Origin: Polytrichum commune
Lineage: Eukaryota; Streptophyta; Polytrichopsida; Polytrichales; Polytrichaceae
Reading direction: 5' to 3'
NCBI GenBank assembly: GCA_950295325.1
Contig: OX485803.1
Coordinates: forward strand, 11,408,001-11,472,000
DNA length: 64,000 bases
Within the stretch, counting starts at the first letter, position 1. Each line of letters opens with the position of its first letter. Below, piece by piece: positions 36,200 to 47,617 of this stretch. The notes under the pieces are model-generated. The model was not told the DNA's origin. It did no database searches and saw only the letters and a program-made list of their open reading frames with translations. The translations under genes and the position numbers were made by a program.

Positions 36200-36700
36200 C
36201 TAAATACAATGACTTGAAAGGTCCTCCAACTTAACCCTATACAAAAATGCCTGAGTCTTTACTTTGATATGAATGAGATAGTCATACAAGTTCCAAATTT
36301 GTAAGGAGAATGGGTGTAGCGTCGATTTGGATTTGCTAAGGTGAATGGGTCTCAAATGGTTACTTTTTCCGAATAACCTACTTCTCCAAGGATTTGAAAC
36401 AAGTGAATAGTATGAGATGGTTAGCAAATCCAACTTGAGGTTGTGGTCACTTTCCTCATAATTTTCAGAGCTCATATGAATATCTTATTCATAGTAAAAG
36501 TGAATATTCTCACGTTCATTAAATTGTCATATACCCCTCCCCCCCCCCCCCCCAATTATGTTGACAACTGAACTTAGATTGGTTATTACATTTGAACACG
36601 TAATCCAATCTCTTTTAGAGACATGTCTTTTTGGTACCCAGCTTTGGAGCCACTCCTAACCACAAACCACTCAAACACAGGTGTCTGATTAAGATCAATA
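36200..36700 (-). repeat. Repeat family B, inverted copy with a C15 tract
   Basis: The minus-strand reading contains TGTGTTTGAGTGGTTTGTGG, then a G tract (plus-strand C15 at 36539-36553), GAATAAGATATTCATATGAG and GGAGAAGTAGGTTATTCG, in the order of family B. At the homologous site in the 46.8-kb copy there are only six G. Confidence 0.6.
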
Positions 36701-39700
36701 AGCGAATCAGGCATGTCTACCTTAGTCATCTCCTACTACTTTTACATTCGGTATAGATTAGGTGGAAAAGTAGGCGACGTAGAGTTAAAAGTGTGTATTT
36801 AACGTACACTCATTTGATGTGAGCTTTTGACGTGCATTTTGAGAAAAGGCCATGCTTGTAAGGTAATTCAATCTCTTAATCGGTTACACATGTACGACAC
36901 TCCTAGATTTGCATCCTAAAATGAAGAGATGCGCTACATTTCGTAGAAATTCTGACCACTTTACAATCGGTGTCCGTTTTGGCCTCACGTTTCTTGAGCC
37001 TCGAGAACACTGCAGCAGTGCTTTTTCAAGCTTGGTGCTCCCCTTTATGGGGGGTTTTGGTTCATCATGTTGTGGGGCGCCAACCCTAGCTACGCACCTT
37101 GAATTGTGGTGGGATGGAACTACACTCACAAGGTCATGTTGATAGAATATTTGTGGATCGAGTATATTATGAGGTCGCCGTACCATTGGTTGAATCCGAA
37201 ATTCGTGGGCCATGGGCCACCACAATGTTATACGAGAAAGTTTGTTGGGTGCTTAGTTTGACTAAGGTATGCAAGCCTATCGAAATGGACACCGATTGTA
37301 AAGCGGTAAAAAGTCGTCTAAAATGTACCATGTCCCTTCATTTTAAATACAAATCTAGAAACTTCGTACATTGAACACCGTTGAAGAAAAATGTATGTTT
37401 AGGCTCGAATACCCTAGCAACAAACTCAAGCGTACAACACACTCCATTACACTATCGTTCGGCGCTCTCTCTCTCTCTAGGTTAGAACTTAGTGTTGATT
37501 TGGCATCATCTTTCTTTAATACCACTTGGACCTATCTATAATGAGTACTTCGCATTCTTTTGATACCAATTGGGTATAGATAATTGACAATATATTGTTT
37601 TCGATAACTTTCAGGTCTACGTACCATGCGAGAACCTTCATATTTAAACAAAATTGTCCTAATATCAATTTGGTTTAAAATGGTCTTAACCCAAACTCGG
37701 ATAAATAAAGATTATCTTACCTTGACAAACCCATCATAAACTAATATTTGACTGGTATCACAATTTTGATAGCCATGGGTACTAGGTTCTTTGATACCAA
37801 TATTGGTAGATTATTGATACCATGTAGTCACCTACACACCATACCACACTGGGTTAGAACCCTTCACAACATCTAATGTGGAGATTTAAAGTTTGCAATC
37901 TAAATGAGGAACCAGAAAGCATTTAACGCCTAGTATCACATAGTTGCTATCTAGGAACATTGATTTGAAGGCATGACTATAAATTCTTGTTCAGGAACTG
38001 CTAAATTTGTATCAAATTTTGGGGAAATGGGTGTAAATAAATAGTCCTCCACGAATTGGATATGGTTCTCTTGCAAATCTTGGCAGCAAAATTGGTACCA
38101 GCTGACTGCTGCAGGAGCCAACTTTGCTGAGAAGGTAAACAAAACATTGAGTTCCCTGACAAGTGATATAATCCAGACGTTCTGTAGATGTTGTACATTA
38201 AGTTACAGATACAGTAAGTCCCAAACTTGACATTTTGTATACACGAGCCCAGGGGTGTGCCTTTCATAACACGTATGAGTATGCATGAGTGCACACTAGG
38301 GATATTACTTTGAAGTTTGCCACATTACGTATACATATGCTACACAATCTGTAACTCGTAGTTAAGTACATGCATGAATGATTTCTAAAAAGTGTACATC
38401 GTTTGTATTTGTGTGGTAGTGTCATGAGATTTCATGGGATAAGTATTTAGTATTGGTTGAAAGTAGGATGAATAAAATTGCCATTTCCTTATCTCAGTCA
38501 TGCATGTATGGAGGAGGCAGTATTGGGGTTTTGGAAGGGGCCGTGGAGTTGAAAACGAGGCCACTTCTTGCTTAGGGTTGTTGCAGGAGGAACATGCCGC
38601 GCTTCTTTGTGGAGGTTGATCAAAGGGGATGCAAGTGGTTGATACGGGAGGTTGATGCAGGTAGTGATTGCAAAGACCAACAAAAAGAATTTTGAAGTTG
38701 CTCAAAACTCCTTTTTTTCCTCATTTGTTTTGTGTGTTTCACATTGCCCCTACCTTCTCTTGGGTGCTCGTCACATTAGTGGTTTTGTGGATTTGATTGT
38801 GAAGGCAACAGTAGGTGTTTATAGATAAATTCCTTCATCAATTGAGTACTTGGTTTTGAATAGAGAGCAGAATGCTCGTCAAATCTCCGAATTGAGTTGT
38901 GGCTATCCTTAAAGCATGCATGGCATAAGCTTATTAACAGGTGGAATAAAATGGGTCAAGTAGTTGTTTTTTGTTCAAGATATTTTGGGTTTTGATGGCT
39001 ATCATAGCTACAAAATGCATGCCATGAAAGTCAAGACAAGAACACATCTAAAATTAGAATTGTCAAAAAAATGGTAGACCAAAAAACTCAGCTCCAATTA
39101 AGGTTTGGTTTGTTGGGAGGGTTTATAAGATGCGTAGAAAATTTGGTAATTGTTGGGTGGAGTATAGGGATCCAATTGACTTGATGGACCATCCATCAAA
39201 CATAGAGATTGTCTTATGTTGGTATCAAAAATGCCAACAACAAGTGGACTTATGATCTTACTAATCATTTTTTATGAAAAACTTCTTGTGATCTTACTGA
39301 TCTTTTGAAACAATAATTTCATGAGCTTTTATGACATATATTATAGACTTAGATGCTTATGAGTTACATCATGAGGATGGAAAAATCTTCGACGACTTTA
39401 TGATAAATGCTAGGATTTTGCATTTTACATATGATAAAGGTTGATTGTTACTCAAAAATATAATTATATACTTATGTTGATGACTATATATGAATGTAAT
39501 TTTTTTATGTATACATATTGGCACATGCATTTTTATCATTAGAATTGTATGTGTATTGCTTGATTTTACAAAGAAGAAGACTTGTATATAGGGGGTTTTT
39601 TAAATTTGTTGAAAACGCACATGGTTCCTAGTTTTTAATGAAAAGTGCACCCCCCAGGTACAAAATTCTAATGAATATAATAATATTACACAATCAAGTT

Positions 39701-39745
39701 CACATGACCATAGTCCCAGTCATCAGTTGCTGACTCTGTAGATCT
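36701..39745. other. No convincing gene
   Basis: The overlapping frames at 36884-37225 (minus) and 36909-37142 (plus) have a protein-like composition but no motif I recognise. The rest is AT-rich without structured repeats. Confidence 0.4.
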
Positions 39746-40099
39746 TCAGATTTCGCTGACGTGTAGTTTATATTTATGACTCAGCAAGAGTTCATTACAA
39801 GTTTTGCGTCCTGCTTGTATCATGATGTAATCTTTTTCTTTTAATGATAACATCATAACTCGCAATTTTATTGTTTTCATTGGATCTTCAAGTTCAAGCA
39901 ACGTTCGTCTGTTCTCTTGGAGCAAATTCGCATCAGGTAAATCGCAATCGGATTGTTTCCTCAGATCTTGAAGCATCGTTTTCATTTTCTCTTGGACCAA
40001 ACCTGCGTTAGCGACGACACCAAGACCGACCACACGACAAACAAAACATTCTTTGTAATTTCCAAGCATCGTCTGGCAGCACGCACAGAGTCCCATCAT
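39746..40099 (-). CDS. Possible gene fragment: N-terminal coiled-coil-like protein with a myristoylation/palmitoylation start
   Basis: The frame is 117 codons. If the second Met (40096) is used, the protein starts MGLCACCQ: Gly2 with Cys4, Cys6 and Cys7, the signature of an N-myristoylated and palmitoylated protein. The rest is rich in Leu, Lys and Glu with helix-like spacing (EKMKTMLQDLRKQSDCDLPD, then LELEDPMKTIKLRVMMLSLKEKD), unlike the random frames around it. Plant immune receptors of the coiled-coil type sometimes begin this way, but I see no NB-ARC motif and do not assign a function. The frame stops at TGA 39748-39746, after which it would stay open for about 17 codons, so this may be a truncated gene or a first exon. 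Confidence 0.38.
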   Translation of the reverse strand: MMGLCACCQTMLGNYKECFVCRVVGLGVVANAGLVQEKMKTMLQDLRKQSDCDLPDANLLQENRRTLLELEDPMKTIKLRVMMLSLKEKDYIMIQAGRKTCNELLLSHKYKLHVSEI

Positions 40100-42195
40100 T
40101 CATCCCCAGCCGACAATTAGTTGTTGAGAGTTTTTATTTTTTCCTCCCTCGCCAGAAGTGGGGTGTCCGCCAAAACCGGTCATAGCCAGAGGCTCCTCAA
40201 TTGGCTACACGCTAGTTATCCTTTTCTTGACCTTTTCAACAAAAAGGCATGCGAAATCTGCAACAACAATGGTTTGGAGCTCCAGGGTACTACTACTCAC
40301 TGCCTATTCCGGCCTTTTGAGATAAGGGCTCCAGTTGGCAATATTGGACTCTAATTAAGAACAAGGTGCAAGGGGACGCCTCCTCTATCCCATTGTTGTA
40401 CGAGGGTCATGTCGGTCATGTGTCTTTTGCTTATCGCAAGGACCACTTTTAACACTCGAATGCACAAGGGAGCATGGTACTGATGGGGGACTATTTGTCG
40501 GATTATTCACAAATGTTCTACACTTTGGATGGGGGTTGGTGATGACCCGGACAATTAATGAATGAAAAGGGAATTAAACCAGTTGCATGCAAATCAGTAC
40601 GGAATAGCAGCAGGCACCAATGAACAGGGAGAACTGACTGCTAGTTCCCAGATGAACCAGTTGAGTTTGAGTAATAACTGGTTGAAGTTCAAGACTTCAG
40701 GAAAATTACCCATTGTTTTACAAGAATCTATAGAATATACCTCAAATCTATAAAGAAAAACCGGAAGATGTCGACATGTAACGGGTTGGACTTGGAATTC
40801 CTAGGATCTTCACCAATTATGCCCAAAATTCTCCTAGACATCAACATGCACCATCTACCCTAATTAGTGAATTTTAATCTTTGATCATGCACAAAATAAT
40901 CATTCAATGGCAAATATAAATGTGTGTGTACGTACATATATATACATACATACATAAAACACCAACTTTATGAAGAGCAAGCATGAATGAAGAGCCTCTT
41001 TGCTTGTAGGTTACTAACCCTTTTAGGGTTGGATTCTATGCATGGTAACCAAGGATGATGTGGATTTGAATTTTACAATACTGTGTTTTTGGTATTTGAG
41101 TGCAATTCTTTTATCTTGAGCTAAGGGAGTGAAAAGACTAAGTTGTCTATGGTTGATGCAATTTTGAGATTTTGTTACATTTTAAAGGCAGGGCAGGACG
41201 GGGTGATGGTGAGAAGAGGTGTGTGGGTGACTTTGAATTGTCGTTTGTTGATATTAAAGTGGAGAGGGAGGTGAGGCCATTGATATGGAGATGTTTTCAA
41301 AAGGTTTGGATTTTGGTGCTGGGATGCTTGAGCTAGTTGGCAAGTTGTTGTAGGTTTTGTGAAAGTCCTCTGCTTTGTGGTCCGGCAAATATGAATGAAT
41401 GCAAAAGCCACTAAATGCTAGGTGCCCAGACGAACTGTAAAAGGTAAACCACTTCCGATGTAACTTAAATTAGAGTCTAACAAGTTTAGTCCACTTTATT
41501 AATCGTCAATGAAACCTGACTCATCAAAATCCATCATGGAAGAAATTTCTGGTAGACACCCAATTTGATTTTAAATGAAGAGAAATATCTCCACAACTTC
41601 GGAGTTGCTGAGCTGTTAGCCTGAGAGGCTCTGTGAAGGAAATTTTTGCAGCATATTTTCCTTTATGTGGTGGGATGTGACGTGATGTGATGGTGTTTCA
41701 ATCAGGGAATCATGCGCCATGAAAATCGTGTACATCTTTGACGAAGCTATGGCAAACGGACAAAATTCATGGCCACACCCGGATTATAGCTAACTTAACT
41801 ATTACATTATCTATATCTATGGAATAGGGATCGGTTGTGGATTTCAACATATGCTGCGGATTGGCCGCACACCCCAATGCTAAACCAAGTCGGTTGTGCG
41901 AGCTAACAGATCGAGTCCACTTTTAGGAATGTATATGTTGTAAATCCAAGACGCAGGGCACCTTCCATAGAAGAAAAAGTGATCAAATTAGAGTTTCCTA
42001 TCCACGTAGTGTGTGTATATATATACATATATATGGATGGGACACAGTCGTCACACTAGTAATAATCACACAGGCAGTTTCTATTAGCATTTGACAAAAT
42101 TAACATTTTGACTCTAAAATTTTAAGGTTTTGTTTGTTTTTTTGACAACTCACACTGAAACTCATTGGACAGGTCAAATTCCATCAAGATATAGG
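40100..42195. other. No convincing gene
   Basis: It contains the second copy of a degenerate coding fragment (40605-40715) and TATATACA microsatellites near 40930-40955 and 42015-42035. No exon structure recognised. Confidence 0.45.
40605..40715 (+). pseudogene. Degenerate coding fragment, copy 2
   Basis: Its frame begins TNEQGELTASSQMNQLSLSN; nucleotide similarity with 32850-32960 (complement) is clear over about 90 bp with small indels, and neither copy has an intact frame around it. Confidence 0.4.
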
Positions 42196-42620
42196 GATGT
42201 TGTTCGGTTACTTTTCTTAATCGGACGCCTATAATTGATTGGTGTGTGGCTTGCAGATGTTGTTCGGTTATTTTTTTTAATCGAACGCTTGTAATTGATT
42301 GGTGTGTGGCTTGGTGAGGATCAAAGAACAAACACCATAAAGACACACGTTTACAAAGAAATTGGACTACATTTTGAAATTTTGATAAATATCCCACACA
42401 CAATAGTGAAAACAACGGATGCCCTAGTATGTAGGTATTCAGCTAAGGATTCAACAAACACACACTTCCGATAGCCATATCTAGATAAGGGGGGAGGGCC
42501 AATTTTGCTGGCGCTTCATCATACATTCACTACTGCAACACACGTGTCGTTTGTGTGAATCCACTCGGTAGGAGTCGGAGAACATGAAACTCAAAGTGAA
42601 CAACACCCACGTACTTTACA
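42196..42620 (+). repeat. Repeat family A, copy 5, with a 60-bp tandem duplication at its start
   Basis: Units 42196-42255 and 42256-42315 repeat with an exact 60-bp period (GATGTTGTTCGGTTA then GTAATTGATTGGTGTGTGGC in the second). The copy runs to the family's end block CTCGGTAGGAGTCGGAGAAC and AACACCCACG. Confidence 0.68.
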
Positions 42621-42979
42621 ATCTCTGGACTACATCAATGGTCAAGTCTAGTTACAAAGGAGGAGTTGCTACAGTTCACGAATCTATATTATTCCCGTGC
42701 ATGCAAAGGGCTCAGGTACGGATGCAATACGTGTTGTGGGTGCAGCTTATGTGTTATTTCGTTACGATTTTTTTTGGGGGGGCCATGGCCTGCGGTGGGG
42801 GCCCTAACTTAGCTGTGGGCAATAATGAAGGAAAGGGCAAAGGTGTGGCCTGCATCAGGTTATCAATTTGTGGGGCTGCCAATTTGTGGGAGGTACCTGG
42901 AAAAAGGCCTCCCCCACCCCCCACCCCCCACCATAGCTAGACTTGTCTCTTCCTCCCCTCATTTCAGTCACTCCCAAGC

Positions 42980-43090
42980 TTAAGAAACATGTCTCCAGTG
43001 TGACTTAACACGCTCTTCGTCATCCTCTTTCTTCGGCTTCTGCTGCTGCTGGGCTTCCACCTCTATGTCTTCCACCACTTCTCTTCTTCT
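42980..43090 (-). CDS. Possible terminal exon of an unidentified minus-strand gene
   Basis: After an acceptor-like TGTGCACTTCAG (ending at 43091) an open frame of 36 codons plus TAA reads RRREVVEDIEVEAQQQQKPK and continues KEDDEERVKSHWRHVS. The acidic/basic and Gln-rich make-up is unlike shadow frames. No upstream exon could be fixed, so this is a weak call. Confidence 0.28.
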   Translation of the reverse strand, partial: RRREVVEDIEVEAQQQQKPKKEDDEERVKSHWRHVS

Positions 43091-43486
43091 CTGAAGTGCA
43101 CATCAGAGAGTCAAGATTGAATGCATAGGTCAGACAGAACTTGCACATCTCAATATTTTAATCTCCTTGGGTGCATGGTCAACAGTGCCAACCCCTTGAC
43201 GAAATTCAACCTGACCTCATGACATAACCCTTCTTCTTCAGATAACCCTTGTGTTCTACTTGTTTTTGTTCTTCTTTGCAGTTCAGGGGTAGTCTGAAAG
43301 GTTGGATTAGGCATCGCGCGAGCCGGGCTTGCACAAGGATCCTGCAATAAGTAGACAGGAAGAAAAGGTGCGGTGTTGGAGACAAGATTAGAGTCCGGGC
43401 CAATTGTCTAGAGATAGTTAGATTCCTATGGTTTTGATCGGAAATCAGGAGGTGAGGCAGGGTTCATCAAGTCAAGTATGAGGCAT

Positions 43487-43524
43487 CAGCAGTGCGGTGG
43501 TTTGTGGCACAAGCCGCACTGCTG
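43487..43524. repeat. Stem-loop with 11-bp perfect arms
   Basis: CAGCAGTGCGG (43487-43497) pairs with CCGCACTGCTG (43514-43524) around a 16-nt loop. It could be an RNA structure or chance. Confidence 0.75.
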
Positions 43525-44707
43525 CTTTGTAATTGAGGACTGGAAGTTTAGTAGTCAGCTTCTGTGAGGCGATTGACACTGAGACTTCAAGGTGGTTCGG
43601 AATATATTAAAGTTGGACCTTGGCAGCACAGTGCCTGGAGTACGTGTTGCAGTTTGAAACGAGTCCCTCCGAAATCGACCACAATGCCTGAGGTGTGCAA
43701 CTTCTCTGCAGCAGTTCCCTAGTGTACTTTTTGTGTTTGTGTACATGACTTTTTAGAGCATTTATGGTCTGCAATGTCAATACGGTGTGTCGGATCCGAT
43801 GGAAACCCCCAGATTCCTGTGAAACCTGACCAATTTGTTTAAAAAAAAACATATCGGACTGACCTTGTGTCCTGCTAATTAAATTGCTTCATGCTCATTC
43901 GTCTTCAAAGGGCATCGAACGAGTATGCTTGCATTGCTTGCTAAGGTCTCAATCTAGAATCGTATAGCGGTCGTTCCTTTTAAGAGTTTCTTCGAGCAGA
44001 TTCGTACTTCACACTTGCGAAGCCCAATTTGGGCCTAGCTAACCGCAGACTTTCAACTTTTCTGTTTGTCAGTATGCAACCAAGTTCAAGTTTCCATACT
44101 CGAGTCATGCCCCAACTATGTAGATAAGCGTACCTCAACCGATTATACATTTCGTCAGAGCTGCAATCTTGGACGCAGATTCTCCTATTCCTGCATTCCT
44201 CTTGAATCCTACATGGATCCAAGGTCAAAGTTCTAAGTTGTAAATTTCCCTCGTGAGTAGTGCACTATCGGATGCAACTCCTGCGCAGTCTGATTTTCAA
44301 GGTAATAAAGCAAGTCGAGTTCGAAGCTAGCCTTCTCCTCCCTAGGTTGATGGAATTCGTTTGACAATCCAATTGCTTAAAAGTCTAATTTTTGTCTGGT
44401 AAATAGGTTCCGGCACAACGCAAAGTCCATTCAAATTCAGGAATTTTTTTCATAAAGTTTCTGCACTACCCTGAAATCCCCAGCTGGTTCCACTTGGCAT
44501 ACACTCACACCACCTGTTGGTGGTCTAGAATTCTGTTTCCTTTTCCCTGCTGTAAATTATACAGAATTGGCCATTCCTAATTACCTAGTGGTTACACATT
44601 GAAGAACCACTAGACCTGCAAGAACTCCAAGTATGTCGTGCACTGTTTGATCACATGCTCCAGTCTATCTCAACCGGAAGCTATTAACCTCAGTGTTTGA
44701 CATAGGG

Positions 44708-45200
44708 CATAGGTGAAACGTAGCCTCATGCTCTAATTATTAGATGCCATCCCTAGGTGTTTGGCTCACATCTTGAGAAGATTAATATACAGTACTGGCA
44801 ATGTCAGGAGCCCAATCAGATGGCAATCCACGATTATCAAGCATCACAAAAACCCAGCACCTTGTTGGACGTTGATGTACACTTGTGTCAATGTACAGCA
44901 AGGCTCAAATATTCAGTTACAATGCGCATCTCACAAATAGGCACAGGTGAAGCCTAGCCTCTTTTCCTAATCGGATGTCATCCCTAGGTGTTTGGAAATT
45001 GGCTCGGATCTTGAGAAGTTTGTTGATTGTCGGTGACAGAGTTGCCCAATCAAATACTGGCAATCTGTGATTATCAGGCATCACAATTGCAACAACCCAG
45101 CAGCTAGTTGTTCATTGACACACACTAGGTGTCTGTGTATAGGATTCTTGTTGCTTAGTGTATAGGATTTGCGATAGCAGGGCTTAAAAAGTCAGTTCTT
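44708..45200. repeat. Diverged tandem duplication, about 231-bp period
   Basis: CATCCCTAGGTGTTTGG occurs at 44748 and 44979, and the order GGTGAA, GCCTC, CTCG/CACATCTTGAGAAG, CTGGCAAT, GATTATCA-GCATCACAA, AACCCAGCA is kept in both units. No coding function seen. Confidence 0.75.
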
Positions 45201-45477
45201 ATGCAAATTCTTCTCACAAGCCACAAGCGGATGGATGTCCAATTTCAAACTTCATACCGCAGCCTGATTATCAGACTGGAGCTATGAGTCTAATCAAAAC
45301 AATGATTTGGTTCCTGTACAAGATTAGGAGTGGTACAATAGCACCTACCCAGCAATTATAACCATAAGTATGTAACATATAATACTTTAGTTTTCTAAAG
45401 AGGGTCCGAATCGGAGCCTGGTACAAAGTTAGTCAAAAGTTATAGGCCTCGAGTCCTCAATGTCAATTGTCAAACTT

Positions 45478-45528
<51 letters not shown>

Positions 45529-46684
45529 ATAGAGAAGATGATGTCATGCATTGACTCATACCTTATTACATGTTACCCGATAGAGCCCACCCCTGGGCCA
45601 TGGCACATTCCACATGTATTAAAGTCATCCACTGTACGGTGTGGAAGTCATCCAATTTATTTGATCCCTCAAAAAGAGTGTGCAGGCCAGTGCTAGTTTA
45701 AAGACTTTGTCAAGGTCTGGAGATAAGCATTGATGGCCCTTCTCCCAACGTCCCCTCCTCCTAGAGTAACTTATGTGATGCACCAAGTTTCACAACAATG
45801 AGCTCATTAATGAATACCAGGTCAACCTCGCATTTAGTTCTTTTTGTTTTGGGCAGCCGGTAGGGCCCCAGTGGTGGGTCAGTCCAAGTCACGAGCTTTG
45901 TGCAGTAGGTACACGCAATTGCCACTTGTACTCCCAGACACCGGTCAGCTGTAGTGAATTTTCTGTTGGGCAGCTGGCCAGAGCCACTATAAGGACTTGT
46001 CCATCTTCATGAGAGCTGTCGCCTGCCCCTTCATGTGAGAAGTGTAAGGAAGGCAGATAAGGTGCTGGAGGATGTAAGCACTTATTACATCTTTGTCCTG
46101 TGCCGGTGACCACATTGTGCAAGCACTGGGCACTGGGAATCCTTTCCATGCCCAGTGTCCCTGCCTGCACCTTGCTCACAGTAGATTATGTACATCTAAT
46201 TATATGGTGACGCAAGTTGCCCATCCCCAACACCAAGGCTGCTATTACAATCATCTTGGCCAAGGAATGCGTCACATGCATTTACGAGCTGGAAACGAAG
46301 GATCAGTTGGGATTAGTTTGGGTAATTCTTCTTTGCATTGATTGATAGGGTCACCATGCCTGGGACATTAAGTGGCAGGATCCATCTTCTAAACATATAT
46401 TGCCAGTAGAAAATGTTTTCCTAGTGATACACACATCAAGGATACAGACCATCCATTAACTGGTTGCCGACCAAAGTATTGTGTCCATTGTTAAAAGTGG
46501 CAACCATGGTCAAGATGGTCAAGATGCAGACCTTCCATCCACCCCATGGATGCACCAAGTGACACATTTCTAGAAGTTTGGACAAGCACATGAGGCACTA
46601 TCATAAAGTCTGGGTCACATCAGGTTAGGTATTTAGATGTTCCTCACAGCAAACTAATGTTGCACTTGAGGTAGAGAACCCTCA
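45201..46684. other. No gene recognised; (TC)23 microsatellite
   Basis: A perfect TC repeat occupies 45483-45528. Overlapping frames at 45889-46341 on both strands have no recognisable motif. An upstream exon of the HMA gene could lie here but I cannot place it. Confidence 0.4.
45483..45528. repeat. (TC)23 microsatellite
   Basis: 46 bp of uninterrupted TC dinucleotides on the plus strand. Confidence 0.98.
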
Positions 46685-47060
46685 TTCGGTTACACTTCAT
46701 ATGAAGACACCTATATTTGAGTGATTTGTGGTTAGATGAGCATCCAAGGCGGAATTTTATTTATATTTTTTTTAATGCATGTTGAAAAGAGAAAGGACTA
46801 CATGCTCAAGATTTGCTAACCATTCTAGGTTCAATAGCAAACATAGTTGGGGGGACGTATATGATCATCTAATGAGCATGAGAATGTTCACTTTGATAAT
46901 GAATAAGATATTCAAGTGAGCTCCGAAAACTATAAGAAAAGTGGCTGTGGCCTCAATTTGAATTTGCTACCCAAATCATACTAATCGCATGTTACATATC
47001 CAAGGATAAGTGGGCTACTCGAAAAAAGTAGACATTTAAGGGCTGTCTACATTAAGTTAG
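46685..47060 (+). repeat. Repeat family B, copy 2
   Basis: Reads AGACACCTATATTTGAGTG, then TTGGGGGGACGTATATGATC, GATAATGAATAAGATATTCA and GGATAAGTGGGCTAC, the same order as 34495-35010. Confidence 0.6.
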
Positions 47061-47617
47061 TGGATCCATCATAACAGAGTGGAAACCATCTTTGATATAT
47101 GTTGCTCTTGCATGATTCACAACATTCTGACTGATGCACATTCCATTTAAATCACAGTTGTTTAGTGCATAGGGGTGTCAAAAGTTTGTGTTCAGGGCAG
47201 TCTTAAGACTCAAAAGTATACAAGTTATCCACAGATGTAAAGGACTAGTAGTTGTTTAGTCCCACATTCCATTTCATGCAAATTCATGGACAAGGAATGA
47301 ATGAATGCGCCAATGGGGCCACTTAATCTTTGTAAAAGTATCCTCTTAATAACATAAATAGCATTAACAGATTGGTGCTGGATGTAACCTCTCACCAAAT
47401 CTATTAAAATATCCACACCAAAACACTGCGCAGATACTTGAGAAAAAGGTCAGAGTAGGTACAAGGAAATGGTAGGATCAAGTTGGTTCTGGTCACGCTG
47501 ATTGTTGACAGGGGGAAATGAGCTCTGTTGGTGTATGAACTTCAGAAATAATTATAGCAAACCTTTTTGAGAATCACTAACCCAGCCCCCATTGACTGCA
47601 TTTGTGGACATGTCTAG
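47061..47617. other. Upstream region of the HMA gene; no exon fixed
   Basis: The sequence just before 47618 ends TGTCTAG, a possible splice acceptor, so this stretch may be the end of an intron. Nothing else recognised. Confidence 0.4.

Larger units (their letters stand above)
42621..44707. other. Mostly unassigned; one possible terminal exon and a hairpin
   Basis: GC content is higher than in the flanks. A possible minus-strand last exon lies at 42980-43090 and a stem-loop at 43487-43524. The minus frames between 43150 and 43850 have moderately protein-like composition but no motif or consistent splicing that I can establish. Confidence 0.4.

Noticed and set aside
36884-37225. Overlapping plus and minus frames as a gene
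   Set aside because: Protein-like composition on both strands at once, but no domain, no splice sites and no repeat partner to support either.
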